A stretch of DNA of 64,000 bases from Acinetobacter cumulans (GTDB taxonomy: Bacteria; Pseudomonadota; Gammaproteobacteria; Pseudomonadales; Moraxellaceae), in NCBI RefSeq assembly GCF_003024525.3, contig NZ_CP035934.2:868001-932000 (forward strand), given 5' to 3'. Below, piece by piece: positions 1 through 8,900 of this stretch; position 1 is the first letter of the stretch, and the number at the start of each line of letters is the position of its first letter. The notes below the pieces were generated by a model. The model was not told the origin of the DNA, did not search any database, and worked only from the letters and a program-made list of their open reading frames with translations. A program made the position numbers and the translations under genes.

Positions 1-282
1 TTTGAAGAGTCTCTTCAAGAAGAAGCGGGTTATAAATACCGTGTACCACACAAACGTGTACACGATTTATTTATTAAAAAGATTGAGTCATATCGCGATC
101 GTTTTAATATGGGCCACGCGATTGAAGCAGAACTTCATGAAGTATTATCTAAATGGCTCATTAATCATATTCAACACGATGATGCAGATTATGTCGGCGC
201 CGTGAAAGAAAATATGATGGGAATCATTAAAGAAAAAGAACAGAAAAAAGGTAAAAACTGGTTCGCTCGCTTCTTCTCATAA
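1..282 (+). CDS. Hemerythrin-like domain protein, C-terminal part
   Basis: The frame is open from base 1 to a TAA at 280-282, so this is the last 93 residues of a gene that starts outside the window. The residues WLINHIQHDDADY carry the HxxxD iron-ligand pattern that closes a bacteriohemerythrin four-helix bundle, and a lysine-rich tail ending in WFARFFS follows. Proteins of this family hold a non-haem di-iron site and bind oxygen or sense it. The family call rests on this one motif and the helical look of the fragment. A rho-independent terminator lies 50 bases downstream. Confidence 0.6.
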   Translation, partial: FEESLQEEAGYKYRVPHKRVHDLFIKKIESYRDRFNMGHAIEAELHEVLSKWLINHIQHDDADYVGAVKENMMGIIKEKEQKKGKNWFARFFS

Positions 283-332
283 TTCAAGATGAACGAGATA
301 AGAAGAACTAAAATCTAATAATGATTTAGCGC

Positions 333-366
333 AGCAAATCACCGTAAGGTGGTTTGCTTTTTGTTT
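333..366 (+). terminator. Rho-independent terminator after the hemerythrin-like gene
   Basis: An 11-bp stem (333-343 with 348-358, one G-U pair) closes on the loop GTAA and is followed by a T-rich run. It ends the upstream gene and argues against any start for the next gene before 424. Confidence 0.8.
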
Positions 367-423
367 TTGATTTTCCAGACAGAGCAGGGCAAAATAGCGC
401 TAGCTTTTTTAAAGGAACGCCTC

Positions 424-1506
424 ATGCAGGATAATGCTATGTCAAAATGGTTATCGCCTCTGATGGCTTTTTGTGTCTCATTTATTATTATTGCGACTCT
501 TGCGCCAATAACGGGGATTCAAATTGACCGTCAGCTAGATTTCTGGTTGCTCTGGCTTGCAACAATGCTCATTTTAGCATTGCCATTGTGCTATTTAGAA
601 ATCGCACTTGCAAAACGCTCAAATACCACCGCTTTACAGGCATTATCTAAATTAACACGCGATGCAGATGCATCTGCGAAATGGCGTTTGGCAGGCTGGT
701 TAGCTGCTGTTTTTATTCCATTTTTGGTGGGTGGTGTACTGTCTAATATTAGCCAGCTTTTACAAGCTACGGCAGTTCCTGCGCTAGGAACACCTATTGT
801 ATTGGTGGGTCTTGCAGTATTGGCAATTGTTTTGTCCTTTATCCCACGCCAAATTACGGTACTTCTAACAGCTGTAGGTGTATTGGCTTCTTTAGTGTTG
901 GCCAATGTTATGGGCACACAGCTTCCAGCATGGCATGTTACACCTGTTGAATTTAGTGAATGGGGAAGTGCAACAGTATTGGCTCTAGTTGCGAGTGGTT
1001 TAGGGCTAGGCCTATATTGGCAAAGTAGTTTATTCGCAACACAAAGCCAAGAATCTGCAACTCAATCTGCACTACCTATTTGGTTCGCACAATTATTGGC
1101 AGTTGTTGCGTTTGGTTTCTTTGCTGTCAAAACAACCGTACCTGCGTATGCATTAGCATTTGCAGCAACAATGTTTGCAGCTTTAGTGCTCAATTTAGCA
1201 GGTGAACAATTACAGCAGCGCCAAATTGCAATGCCTGTGCAGTGGCTCGTAATACTGGTTCCAGTATTTATTTGGGCAATTCCAAGTATTAGCCCTATTT
1301 TCAACACAGTGTTGATTCTCTGGGGCTTGGTGATTTGTTTGGTGTACGCTATTTTTGTTGGCTGGATTATGAAAATTAGCCATTTGCGTAAAGCACTGAA
1401 TTTTTCAAATGAAGCTTTTTATAATATTTGGCGTATAGCGGTGCGTATTGTTATTCCACTATCGATTGTGTTGGCGATTGTGGCTGTATTAGGTCGGATG
1501 CTCTAA
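424..1506 (+). CDS. Polytopic inner-membrane protein, distantly NSS-transporter-like
   Basis: This encodes about 360 residues with roughly ten hydrophobic segments, so it is an integral inner-membrane protein. The start at ATG 424 is chosen because AAAGGA sits 7 bases upstream; ATG 439 is possible. The second segment (LPLCYLEIALAKRS) followed by a W-rich GW segment recalls sodium:neurotransmitter symporter (NSS) proteins, but the strongly conserved N-terminal NSS signatures are not seen. Its stop overlaps the start of the RnfH-family gene (TAATG), so the two are translationally coupled. Substrate unknown. Confidence 0.6.
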   Translation: MQDNAMSKWLSPLMAFCVSFIIIATLAPITGIQIDRQLDFWLLWLATMLILALPLCYLEIALAKRSNTTALQALSKLTRDADASAKWRLAGWLAAVFIPFLVGGVLSNISQLLQATAVPALGTPIVLVGLAVLAIVLSFIPRQITVLLTAVGVLASLVLANVMGTQLPAWHVTPVEFSEWGSATVLALVASGLGLGLYWQSSLFATQSQESATQSALPIWFAQLLAVVAFGFFAVKTTVPAYALAFAATMFAALVLNLAGEQLQQRQIAMPVQWLVILVPVFIWAIPSISPIFNTVLILWGLVICLVYAIFVGWIMKISHLRKALNFSNEAFYNIWRIAVRIVIPLSIVLAIVAVLGRML

Positions 1507-1829
1507 TGGCGGTACAAAAAATTTGGGTGGCTTATGCTGGCCCGACAGCACAATTTCATATTTCAGTACCATTTAATGAAGGCATGACTGCATTAGATGC
1601 GATTCGTCTTAGTGGGATTGAGCAACAAACAGAACTCCCCGAAAACCTTCAATTGGGTATTTTTGGTGTGCGTTTAAAAGATCATCAGCAAATTTTACAG
1701 GCGGGTGATCGCGTTGAGATTTATCGTGCATTAACGATTAATCCAAAAGAGATACGTCGTAATCGGGCTGCAAAAAATCCGGTCAGTCGTTATTGTCGCG
1801 GAAATCGCTTTAAACAATTATGGTCATAA
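1506..1829 (+). CDS. RnfH family (UPF0125) ubiquitin-fold protein
   Basis: This is a 107-residue protein beginning MAVQKIWVAYAGP, with the ATG overlapping the upstream stop codon. The segments GIFGVRLKDHQQILQAGDRV and EIYRALTINPKEIRRNRA match the conserved core and basic tail of the RnfH family, which has a ubiquitin-like beta-grasp fold. The family is named from its place beside rnf genes in some bacteria; its molecular role is unclear, and in many gammaproteobacteria it lies near bamE (smpA), as it does here. A bidirectional terminator separates it from convergent bamE. Confidence 0.85.
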   Translation: MAVQKIWVAYAGPTAQFHISVPFNEGMTALDAIRLSGIEQQTELPENLQLGIFGVRLKDHQQILQAGDRVEIYRALTINPKEIRRNRAAKNPVSRYCRGNRFKQLWS

Positions 1830-1831
1830 AA

Positions 1832-1860
1832 AAAACCCCTCAACAGAGGGGTTTATTTTT
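1832..1860. terminator. Bidirectional terminator between rnfH-like gene and bamE
   Basis: The stem AAACCCCTC / GAGGGGTTT with loop AACA is flanked by an A run on the left and a T-rich run on the right, so it can serve both convergent genes. Confidence 0.85.
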
Positions 1861-1872
1861 ATATGAAACTGA

Positions 1873-2271
1873 TTATAGTGGCGGTGCAGTTAAAATTGCT
1901 TCTTTTGAGCCGGGTAGACCTGGTTGTGATTCTGGAATAGTGTCCAAACCTTCGATTTTTTCGACGATGCCGTTTTGGTTAAAATAAACTTTTAAATGCT
2001 GACCAGATGCAGCAGGAATCTTCGCTTTTTTAGCATAGGTTCCTGGGGTATAATTGTAGATGTAGTCCCAGCGCAAAGGATTCATTGGATCTGTAATTGT
2101 TGGGCTTCCAAGCACAAAACGAACTTGTTGGAATGTCATACCCACTTGGATTTTTGATGCTTGCGCCTTAGTTAACGGCGTTCCTTGTGGAATATCAACT
2201 TTATAAACGCCCAAGGTTGAACAGCCTACGAGCAATGAAGTGACGAACAACGTCAGCATGAGTTTTTGCAT
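1873..2271 (-). CDS. bamE: Outer-membrane protein assembly factor BamE (SmpA/OmlA)
   Basis: This encodes a 132-residue lipoprotein precursor. The signal peptide ends in the lipobox LLVGC, giving Cys17 as the lipidated residue. The SmpA/OmlA domain follows: VDIPQGTPLTKAQASKIQVG, then FVLGSPTITDP and RWDYIY, which are family hallmarks. BamE is an accessory lipoprotein of the BAM complex that folds beta-barrels into the outer membrane. It is transcribed away from fur, the same divergent arrangement as omlA-fur in pseudomonads. The proline-rich C-terminal tail beyond the domain (ESQPGLPGSKEAILTAPPL) is likely flexible. Confidence 0.93.
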   Translation of the reverse strand: MQKLMLTLFVTSLLVGCSTLGVYKVDIPQGTPLTKAQASKIQVGMTFQQVRFVLGSPTITDPMNPLRWDYIYNYTPGTYAKKAKIPAASGQHLKVYFNQNGIVEKIEGLDTIPESQPGLPGSKEAILTAPPL

Positions 2272-2383
2272 TTTGCTACACTATCCCAAATTAATTATGA
2301 TGCATTTGATCCAAGGATAGATCATACTGCATCTAAAGTTTGTTGCCTATTCCAACTTTAATTTTGTTGAGAGACCTTTTTTC

Positions 2384-2821
2384 ATGCCAATATCAAACCA
2401 AGATTTACGCAAAGCTGGACTTAAAGTTACGCTTCCACGAATTAAAATATTGGAATTACTAGAAAATTCAAGACAACATCATTTAAGCGCGGAAGACATT
2501 TATAAGACTTTACTTGAACAAGGTGAAGATGTGGGTTTAGCAACTGTGTATCGCGTGTTAACACAGTTTGAAGCTGCAGGGATTATTCAGCGTCATCACT
2601 TTGAAAACAATCATTCTGTATTTGAAATTATGCAGGAAGATCATCACGACCATATCGTGTGCCAAAACTGTAACAAAGTGGTCGAGTTTACCAATGATGT
2701 GATCGAGCACGAACAGCACGAAGTGGCGAAAAAATTCGGTTTCGAACTGACAGGCCATTCATTAAATCTATATGGTTATTGTGATGCGCCAGCATGCCAA
2801 GAAGCATACCGTAAAAAATAA
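2384..2821 (+). CDS. fur: Ferric uptake regulator Fur
   Basis: This 145-residue protein has the Fur winged-helix domain in the first 80 residues (GLKVTLPRIKILELL, then DVGLATVYRVLTQFEAAGII) and a dimerisation domain with metal ligands: the His-rich HHDH at 87-90 and a CxxC at Cys93-Cys96. With ferrous iron bound it represses iron-uptake genes, most likely including the TonB receptor at 37.9 kb in this window, which has a Fur-box-like sequence upstream. It ends at a strong terminator. Confidence 0.97.
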   Translation: MPISNQDLRKAGLKVTLPRIKILELLENSRQHHLSAEDIYKTLLEQGEDVGLATVYRVLTQFEAAGIIQRHHFENNHSVFEIMQEDHHDHIVCQNCNKVVEFTNDVIEHEQHEVAKKFGFELTGHSLNLYGYCDAPACQEAYRKK

Positions 2822-2830
2822 TGCCAAACT

Positions 2831-2862
2831 GGATTTGATTTAGCTTTATGTAAATCAAATCC
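2831..2862. repeat. 11-bp inverted repeat downstream of fur
   Basis: GGATTTGATTT (2831-2841) and its exact complement (2852-2862) flank a 10-base loop. It directly precedes the terminator hairpin, so the fur transcript ends in two stacked hairpins. No T run follows this first one. Confidence 0.6.
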
Positions 2863-2867
2863 AATAA

Positions 2868-2905
2868 GCACAAAAAAAGGCTGAGAGATCAGCCTTTTTT
2901 TGTGC
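2868..2905. terminator. Terminator downstream of fur
   Basis: The stem AGCACAAAAAAAGGCTGA with its complement around GAGA gives a long hairpin with A and T tracts on either side, usable in both directions (fur on +, the convergent pilU on -). Confidence 0.9.
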
Positions 2906-2935
2906 TTGAATTTTAGAGTCTTAGCAAATTACAGC

Positions 2936-4057
2936 CTACACTTGACCATCGAAGGTAATGTTGGTGCTGGCATTCATTAAGCGATCTCCACCTTCTTCAG
3001 ACAATTTGATTTGTAGGCGTAAGTCGTTTGGTGAATCGGCGTGTTTGAGTGCATCTTTGTAGCTAATTTGCTTGGCTTTATAAAGGTCAAACAGGGCTTG
3101 GTCAAAGGTTTGCATGCCTAATTCACGAGAACGTTTCATCAGGTCTTTAATTTCATGTACATCACCTTTACGGATCATGTCTGAAATTAAAGGTGAGTTG
3201 ATCAAAATTTCAATCGCGGCACGGCGAGAGTTACCATCAATGGTTGGAATCAACTGTTGTGCAACCACGGCTTTTAGATTTAACGATAAATCCATAAACA
3301 ATTGGTTGTGACGATCTGCTTCAAAGAAGTGAATGATACGATCTAATGCTTGGTTGGCGTTGTTGGCATGTAGTGTCGCAAATACCAAGTGACCTGTTTC
3401 AGCAAAGGCAATGGCATAGTCCATTGTTTCACGTGAACGAATCTCACCAATCAAAATGACATCAGGTGCCTGACGTAAGGTATTTTTCAGTGCGATTTCA
3501 AAAGAATCGGTATCAATACCCACTTCACGCTGGGTAATAATGCAACCTTGATGCTCGTGTACAAATTCAATCGGGTCTTCAATGGTGATGATATGACCTT
3601 TTGAGTTTTGGTTACGATAACCCACGAGTGATGCTAGGGATGTAGATTTACCTGTACCTGTTGCACCCACAAAGATGATAATACCGCGCTTGGTCATCGC
3701 TAATTCTTTTAAAATTGGCGGTAACTTGAGTTGCTCCATAGTCGGAATGATCGTTTCAATACGACGGAGCACCATGCCTGGCTCATCACGTTGCTGAAAT
3801 GCACTCACACGGAAACGCGCTGATTTAGATGGATTGCTGATTGCAAAGTTACATTCACGTGTTTCTGCAAACTCTTTACGCTGTTTATCGTTCATGATGG
3901 CATTTAATAATTGGCCAACCGTTGAACCTGGCAGTTTTGTAGAGCCAATAGGTACAATTTGACCATTAATTTTCATGGACGGCTCGACATCGGCAGTAAT
4001 AAAAAGGTCAGAGGCCTTTTTTTCCACCATAAAGTCGAGCAAACCGTTAAAATCCAT
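2936..4057 (-). CDS. pilU: Type IV pilus retraction ATPase, PilU
   Basis: This encodes 373 residues of the PilT/PilU hexameric secretion-ATPase family. Visible motifs are the Walker A GATGTGKST, the Asp box around ITIEDPIEFVHEH, and the His box around FATLHANNANQALDRI. It differs from PilT at the C-terminus (ILINSPLISDMIRKGD instead of AIRNLIRE, then a 30-residue extension), which is typical of PilU. It works in the cytoplasm at the pilus base as a PilT-dependent retraction motor. The gene lies 31 bases downstream of pilT on the same strand, so the pair is an operon. Confidence 0.93.
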   Translation of the reverse strand: MDFNGLLDFMVEKKASDLFITADVEPSMKINGQIVPIGSTKLPGSTVGQLLNAIMNDKQRKEFAETRECNFAISNPSKSARFRVSAFQQRDEPGMVLRRIETIIPTMEQLKLPPILKELAMTKRGIIIFVGATGTGKSTSLASLVGYRNQNSKGHIITIEDPIEFVHEHQGCIITQREVGIDTDSFEIALKNTLRQAPDVILIGEIRSRETMDYAIAFAETGHLVFATLHANNANQALDRIIHFFEADRHNQLFMDLSLNLKAVVAQQLIPTIDGNSRRAAIEILINSPLISDMIRKGDVHEIKDLMKRSRELGMQTFDQALFDLYKAKQISYKDALKHADSPNDLRLQIKLSEEGGDRLMNASTNITFDGQV

Positions 4058-4088
4058 AAGGTTTCCCCAAATAATATAATGCTAATTT

Positions 4089-5126
4089 TTATAAGAAAGA
4101 TTCTGGCTGTTTTGCTGCAGTACGTGCAGTTTGTGGGCTAATGATGCCTTTAGACACTAAAGTTTTTAAGCTTTGGTCTAGCGTTGTCATGCCGTAGTTT
4201 GCACCCGTTTGAATGGCAGAGTACATTTGCGCGACTTTGTTTTCACGAATCAAGTTACGGATTGCAGGAATACCGATCATGATTTCATGCGCTGCCACAC
4301 GGCCACCACCATTTTTCTTTAATAGTGTTTGTGAAATAACCGCTTGTAGGGATTCTGACAACATGGCACGAACCATATCTTTTTCTTCAGCAGGGAATAC
4401 GTCAATCACACGGTCAATGGTTTTAGCCGCAGATGTGGTATGTAGCGTACCAAATACTAAGTGACCAGTTTCAGCAGCTGTAAGCGCCAAACGAATCGTT
4501 TCAAGGTCACGCATCTCACCGACCAAGATAATGTCAGGGTCTTCACGCAGTGCTGAACGAAGTGCTTCGTTAAAGCCGTGGGTATCGCGGTGGACTTCAC
4601 GCTGGTTAATTAGGCATTTTTTTGATTGGTGTACAAATTCGATTGGATCTTCGACCGTCAAAATATGGTCATAACGGTTGTCATTGATGTAGTCCATCAT
4701 GGCTGCCAATGTCGTCGATTTACCCGAACCTGTAGGCCCAGTCACCAGTACGATACCGCGTGGGTATTCACAAATCTCTTTAAAGATTTGCCCCATGCCC
4801 AAATCTTCCATTGAAAGCACTTTTGATGGAATGGTACGGAATACCGCACCAGCACCGCGGTTTTGGTTAAATGCGTTCACACGGAAACGTGCCACGCCTG
4901 GAACTTCAAATGAAAAGTCTGTTTCCAATTTTTCTTCATAATCACGGCGTTGCTTGTCATTCATAATGTCGTACACCAATTTGTGTACTTCTTTATGTTC
5001 TAATGCAGGCAAGTTAATACGACGAACTTCACCATCTACACGGATCAGTGGAGGCATACCTGCTGATAAGTGTAAATCTGAAGCGCCATTTTTAGCCGAA
5101 AATGCCAATAATTCTGTGATATCCAT
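4089..5126 (-). CDS. pilT: Type IV pilus retraction ATPase PilT
   Basis: This 345-residue protein has the Walker A GPTGSGKST near residues 130-138, the HTLHTTSAAKTIDRVIDVFP-type His box, and the PilT-specific IPAIRNLIREN motif near the C-terminus. PilT hydrolyses ATP to depolymerise type IV pili, driving twitching motility and DNA uptake. It is the first gene of the pilT-pilU operon and is transcribed away from the PLP homeostasis gene, the arrangement also known from pseudomonads. Confidence 0.97.
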   Translation of the reverse strand: MDITELLAFSAKNGASDLHLSAGMPPLIRVDGEVRRINLPALEHKEVHKLVYDIMNDKQRRDYEEKLETDFSFEVPGVARFRVNAFNQNRGAGAVFRTIPSKVLSMEDLGMGQIFKEICEYPRGIVLVTGPTGSGKSTTLAAMMDYINDNRYDHILTVEDPIEFVHQSKKCLINQREVHRDTHGFNEALRSALREDPDIILVGEMRDLETIRLALTAAETGHLVFGTLHTTSAAKTIDRVIDVFPAEEKDMVRAMLSESLQAVISQTLLKKNGGGRVAAHEIMIGIPAIRNLIRENKVAQMYSAIQTGANYGMTTLDQSLKTLVSKGIISPQTARTAAKQPESFL

Positions 5127-5225
5127 AAAATCCCCGAGTACGTCTAAATCTTAATTATTTTGGTAGAATAATAAGGCTTTCCCTCAGCTTAACCAACTGT
5201 TAGTTAAAGGGCAAAGGAAAAAAAG

Positions 5226-5939
5226 ATGAATGAAATGAGAACCTCGTCAATGAATACACTTCAACACGCAAAAGAGCAGGTACTAGAGCAGATTAATCGG
5301 GCATGTCTGAAGGCTGGTCGTGCTGGTGAATCTGTACAGTTACTGGCGGTATCTAAGACGCATCCGAGTGAAATGCTGCGTGAAATGTATGCGACGGGGC
5401 AGCGTGCATTTGGCGAAAATTATTTGCAGGAATCTTTAGATAAAATTGAAGCACTCAAAGATTTAGAGATTGAGTGGCATTTTATTGGTCATGTGCAGCG
5501 TAATAAAACCAAACATTTGGCTGAAAAGTTTGCTTGGGTGCATGGTGTCGACCGTTTAATCATTGCAGAGCGTTTATCGAGTCAGCGAGAAGAAACGCAA
5601 GCGCCTTTAAATATTTGTTTGCAAGTGAATATTGATGCACAAGATACCAAAGATGGCTGTCAGCAGAATGAAGTTGCAGATTTGGTGGCACAGATTTCTT
5701 TATTACCGAATTTACGCTTACGCGGTTTGATGGTGATTCCTGCACCCAACAATCCGCAGGCTTTTGTTGATGCCAAAGCGCTCTTTGAGCAAGTCAAAGC
5801 ACAGCATGCAAAACCTGAAGACTGGGATACCTTAAGTATGGGCATGTCGGGTGATATGACAGATGCGATTGCCGCTGGCTCAACTATGGTTCGTGTGGGG
5901 ACAGCATTGTTTGGCGCACGCGATTATTCGCAGCAATAA
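5226..5939 (+). CDS. YggS/PROSC family pyridoxal phosphate homeostasis protein
   Basis: This encodes 237 residues (229 if ATG 5250 is used; AAAGGA upstream supports 5226). It is a single TIM-barrel domain of the alanine-racemase-like fold. The PLP lysine is in LLAVSKTHP (residue 44), followed by FGENYLQE, WHFIGHVQRNK, the strand LQVNIDAQDTKDG and the phosphate-binding end LSMGMSGDMTDAI...VRVGTALFG. The family has no catalytic activity of its own and keeps free PLP and amino-acid pools balanced. It is divergent from pilT. An intergenic palindrome follows the stop. Confidence 0.95.
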   Translation: MNEMRTSSMNTLQHAKEQVLEQINRACLKAGRAGESVQLLAVSKTHPSEMLREMYATGQRAFGENYLQESLDKIEALKDLEIEWHFIGHVQRNKTKHLAEKFAWVHGVDRLIIAERLSSQREETQAPLNICLQVNIDAQDTKDGCQQNEVADLVAQISLLPNLRLRGLMVIPAPNNPQAFVDAKALFEQVKAQHAKPEDWDTLSMGMSGDMTDAIAAGSTMVRVGTALFGARDYSQQ

Positions 5940-5948
5940 TAAATTTAA

Positions 5949-5985
5949 TCCTCCCTAACCCTCCTTTTTCTAAGGAGGGGATTTT
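5949..5985. repeat. CTCCCTAACCCTC-type intergenic palindrome, copy 1
   Basis: TCCCTAACCCTCC leads into the stem CCCTCCTT / AAGGAGGG (5959-5966 with 5972-5979). The same lead sequence and a GC-rich stem recur at 49.6-49.8 and 50.5 kb. It may also terminate the convergent transcripts here. Confidence 0.6.
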
Positions 5986-5996
5986 CAACGCTTGAT

Positions 5997-8900
5997 TTAT
6001 CCCACGACTTGAATGGTACTTGCACCTGCACCGATCGGATTGACCTGAATTTGCACTGGGATTCGTTCGTGCATTTCTTGAATATGCGAGATCAATACCA
6101 CTTTACGGCCTTGGTTTTGCAATTGATCTAGTGCATTCATCACCATGTGCAGACTTGAAGCGTCTAGTGTGCCAAAGCCTTCATCAATAAACAGGCTTTC
6201 GATTTTCGTTGTTCCTGATGCCATGCTGGCAATGGCTAAGGATAAAGCAAGTGCGGTTAAGAATGATTCACCGCCTGAAAGAGAAGAAACAGATCGGGTT
6301 TCACCATCCATATCATGATCGACAATCGCTAGGCTTAAAGAGTTTTCAAGGCGCTTTAAGGTATAGCGCTGAGAAAGCATCGCCAATTGCTGGTTAGCAT
6401 ACTCGATTAAAATATCGAGGTTGTATTGCTGTGCCAAATCACGGAATTTCTTGCCCGTTGCATCGCCCATTAAGCTCGAAATTTTATTCCAACGATGTTC
6501 TTCAGATTGGATCTGTTGAATCTGTTCTGCAAATTGCTGCTGTTTTGCGATGTTGCGCTGATGTACTTCGAGTTTGAGTTTCACTTCATCACGCTGTTCC
6601 ATCACTTGGGTCATTTGTTCAACCAAGCTTTGCAATTGTGCAAGCAGGGCTTCAAATGTGATTTCAGGCTGCAGTGTTAAGTGCTGCTGTAATTGTTCAT
6701 CCAATGTTTTTTTGGCAGATTGTGCATCGCTATATGCACGTTCAGCCGCGATCATTTGCTGTTTAAGCTGCAGTTCTTGCTCATGTGTAATTTCACCGAG
6801 CTGCTGCAACAAGGCATCATTAAACTCAATATGCAGCGATAACCACTGTTGAATACTTTGTGCAGCTGCTTCCTGTTGATTTTGCAGCTGTAGTTGCTGT
6901 GCCTGATACTTTTGCAGCGCTACTTGTGCGGCATCAAAGGTTTGGCGTCGTTGCTCAAACTGTTGACGCACCGTATTAAACTGAGTTTGCAGCTGTTGTC
7001 GGCTTTGCTCAAACTGCAATAACCACTCATGCGGTTTTTCAACGGTTACTTGGGTCATGGTAAAAATAGCTTGAATCGCAAGATCGCTATTTTGTTTACC
7101 TTCTTCTAATAGTTTCGCAATTCGTTTTTCAGTTGTAGCAATATTCTCTAGACTGAATTTAGTTTGCTGTTTCGCCTGTTCCAGTTGCTGCATTTTCTGA
7201 TTCAGTTGCGTATCTAGTTCATTGCGTTGTTTTAGGGTGTTGAGGCGCTGTTGTAGTTTCTCATAAACCTGTTCAGTAGCGGTGCGGGTCGATTGCTGCC
7301 ATGCATGTTTTTCAGTGTCATTGAATAAAGACAAAATAGGTTGAATATTTTGTTCTGCATGCTGTACATCGGTCAGCTGCTTTGTCGTGTGCTGAATGTA
7401 TTGAGACAAAGTCTGGCTGTTTTGCTGTGCCCGTTCATGGGTTTTTAAATCAGCTTCTGTTTGCTGTAAAGACTGCTGTGTTTTTTCAATATGATGCTTT
7501 ACAGCTGTTTCAAGTAAGCTCAAATCTGCACTTAAATCATAAGGGATGCTCAGTGCATGAAGTGATTGTTCAAGCTGGGTTTGGACATTGCTCTGCTGCG
7601 TGCCGATTGCAATGAGTTGCTGTGCATTGGCTTCAAAAGCAGTGGACTGCTGTGTGCATTTTTTTTGCAGTTGCTGCCACAGATCAAAGGCTATTTTTTC
7701 CTGCGCTAGCGCTTGTTGTTCCTGCTGTTCTTGCAGTTTTAACAGTTCATGGGAAAGCACATCTTGGTTATGTGTATAAGGGTGCTCGGTGCTGCCGCAG
7801 ACCAAACATGCTTCTCCTGCGACCAGATTAGCTCTGAGCTGTTCTATATTGTCTGCATGCAGTAATCGCTGCTGCTGTAACACTGTTTGCAAACTTTCTC
7901 GAGCCGATTTTTGTGTATGAAACTCAGTTTCAGCTGTGCTGCATTGTTGCTGATGCTGTGTGAGATCGCTTTGCAGTTTTTGCTGTTCTTGCAATTTTTG
8001 CTGCTGTTCAACATGAATAGCGTGGTAACGCTGCCAATGACTCTTGGTGACATCCAACTGATTAAGACGATTTATTAGGTCTTCACGTGATGTACGTAAG
8101 CCTGTAATTTTAGAATTGAGCACTTGGTCTTGCCCAAATTGCTGAATAAGCTGTTCAAGCTGTTGCTGTTTTTGAGCGACTTGCTGCGTAGCTTGCGCGA
8201 CATCACCATATTGCTGCTCAAATTGCACATAACTTTGAATAAAGCGCTGTAAAGGGCTGAGATGTGCAGACAGCGCTTCATCTAAAACTTGAAAATGTGC
8301 TGTTTGCAGCAGTAGGGTATTTTGCTGTGCTAAATTTTGTTCTAACTGCTGCTGTGCTTGTAGCAATTGCTGTTCGGATTGAAGCAGCGGGGCATGCTGA
8401 TCTTGCAGTTTTTTGAGTTCATCTTTTACAGCAATGAGCTGATCGCCTAGCACTCGGCGGTCGGCAATCCGCGCACGTACTACATCAATTTGATCTTGAT
8501 AATCCACTTCAAATTGGTGCTGCTGTTTTTGCTGCAGATCAATTTGTTCAAATTGCGATTTTTCATGATTATACTGAATTTCAATTGCGCTGAATTGCTG
8601 CTGTGCCTGAGTCAATTGAGGCTGCAGCGCCACCATTTCTGTATTTAAATTTTTCTGCTGAATGATGCTTGGACGGATTGAGGCGAATTTTTCCAGTTGT
8701 TGCAATTGCAGCTTCTGTGGCTGCAGTGCATCAAGTTGCTCCTGTTGAACAGCCAAATATTGCTCACGCTGCTGAATATCCGCAATCAGTTTGTCTTTGT
8801 GTTGAAACCATTGCTGCTGTTTGAGTAATTGCTGCTTTTCACTATCAAGTTTTTGGTAAGTATCTGCATGGCTTTGAAATTGCGCCGTGTGTAAGGCAAT

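Noticed and set aside
2558..2873. Open frames opposite fur
   Set aside because: Fur is certain on the other strand and these frames carry no starts or domains.
6209..8078. Several cysteine-rich open frames opposite sbcC
   Set aside because: They are the complement of glutamine codons in the sbcC coiled coil and have no ribosome sites.
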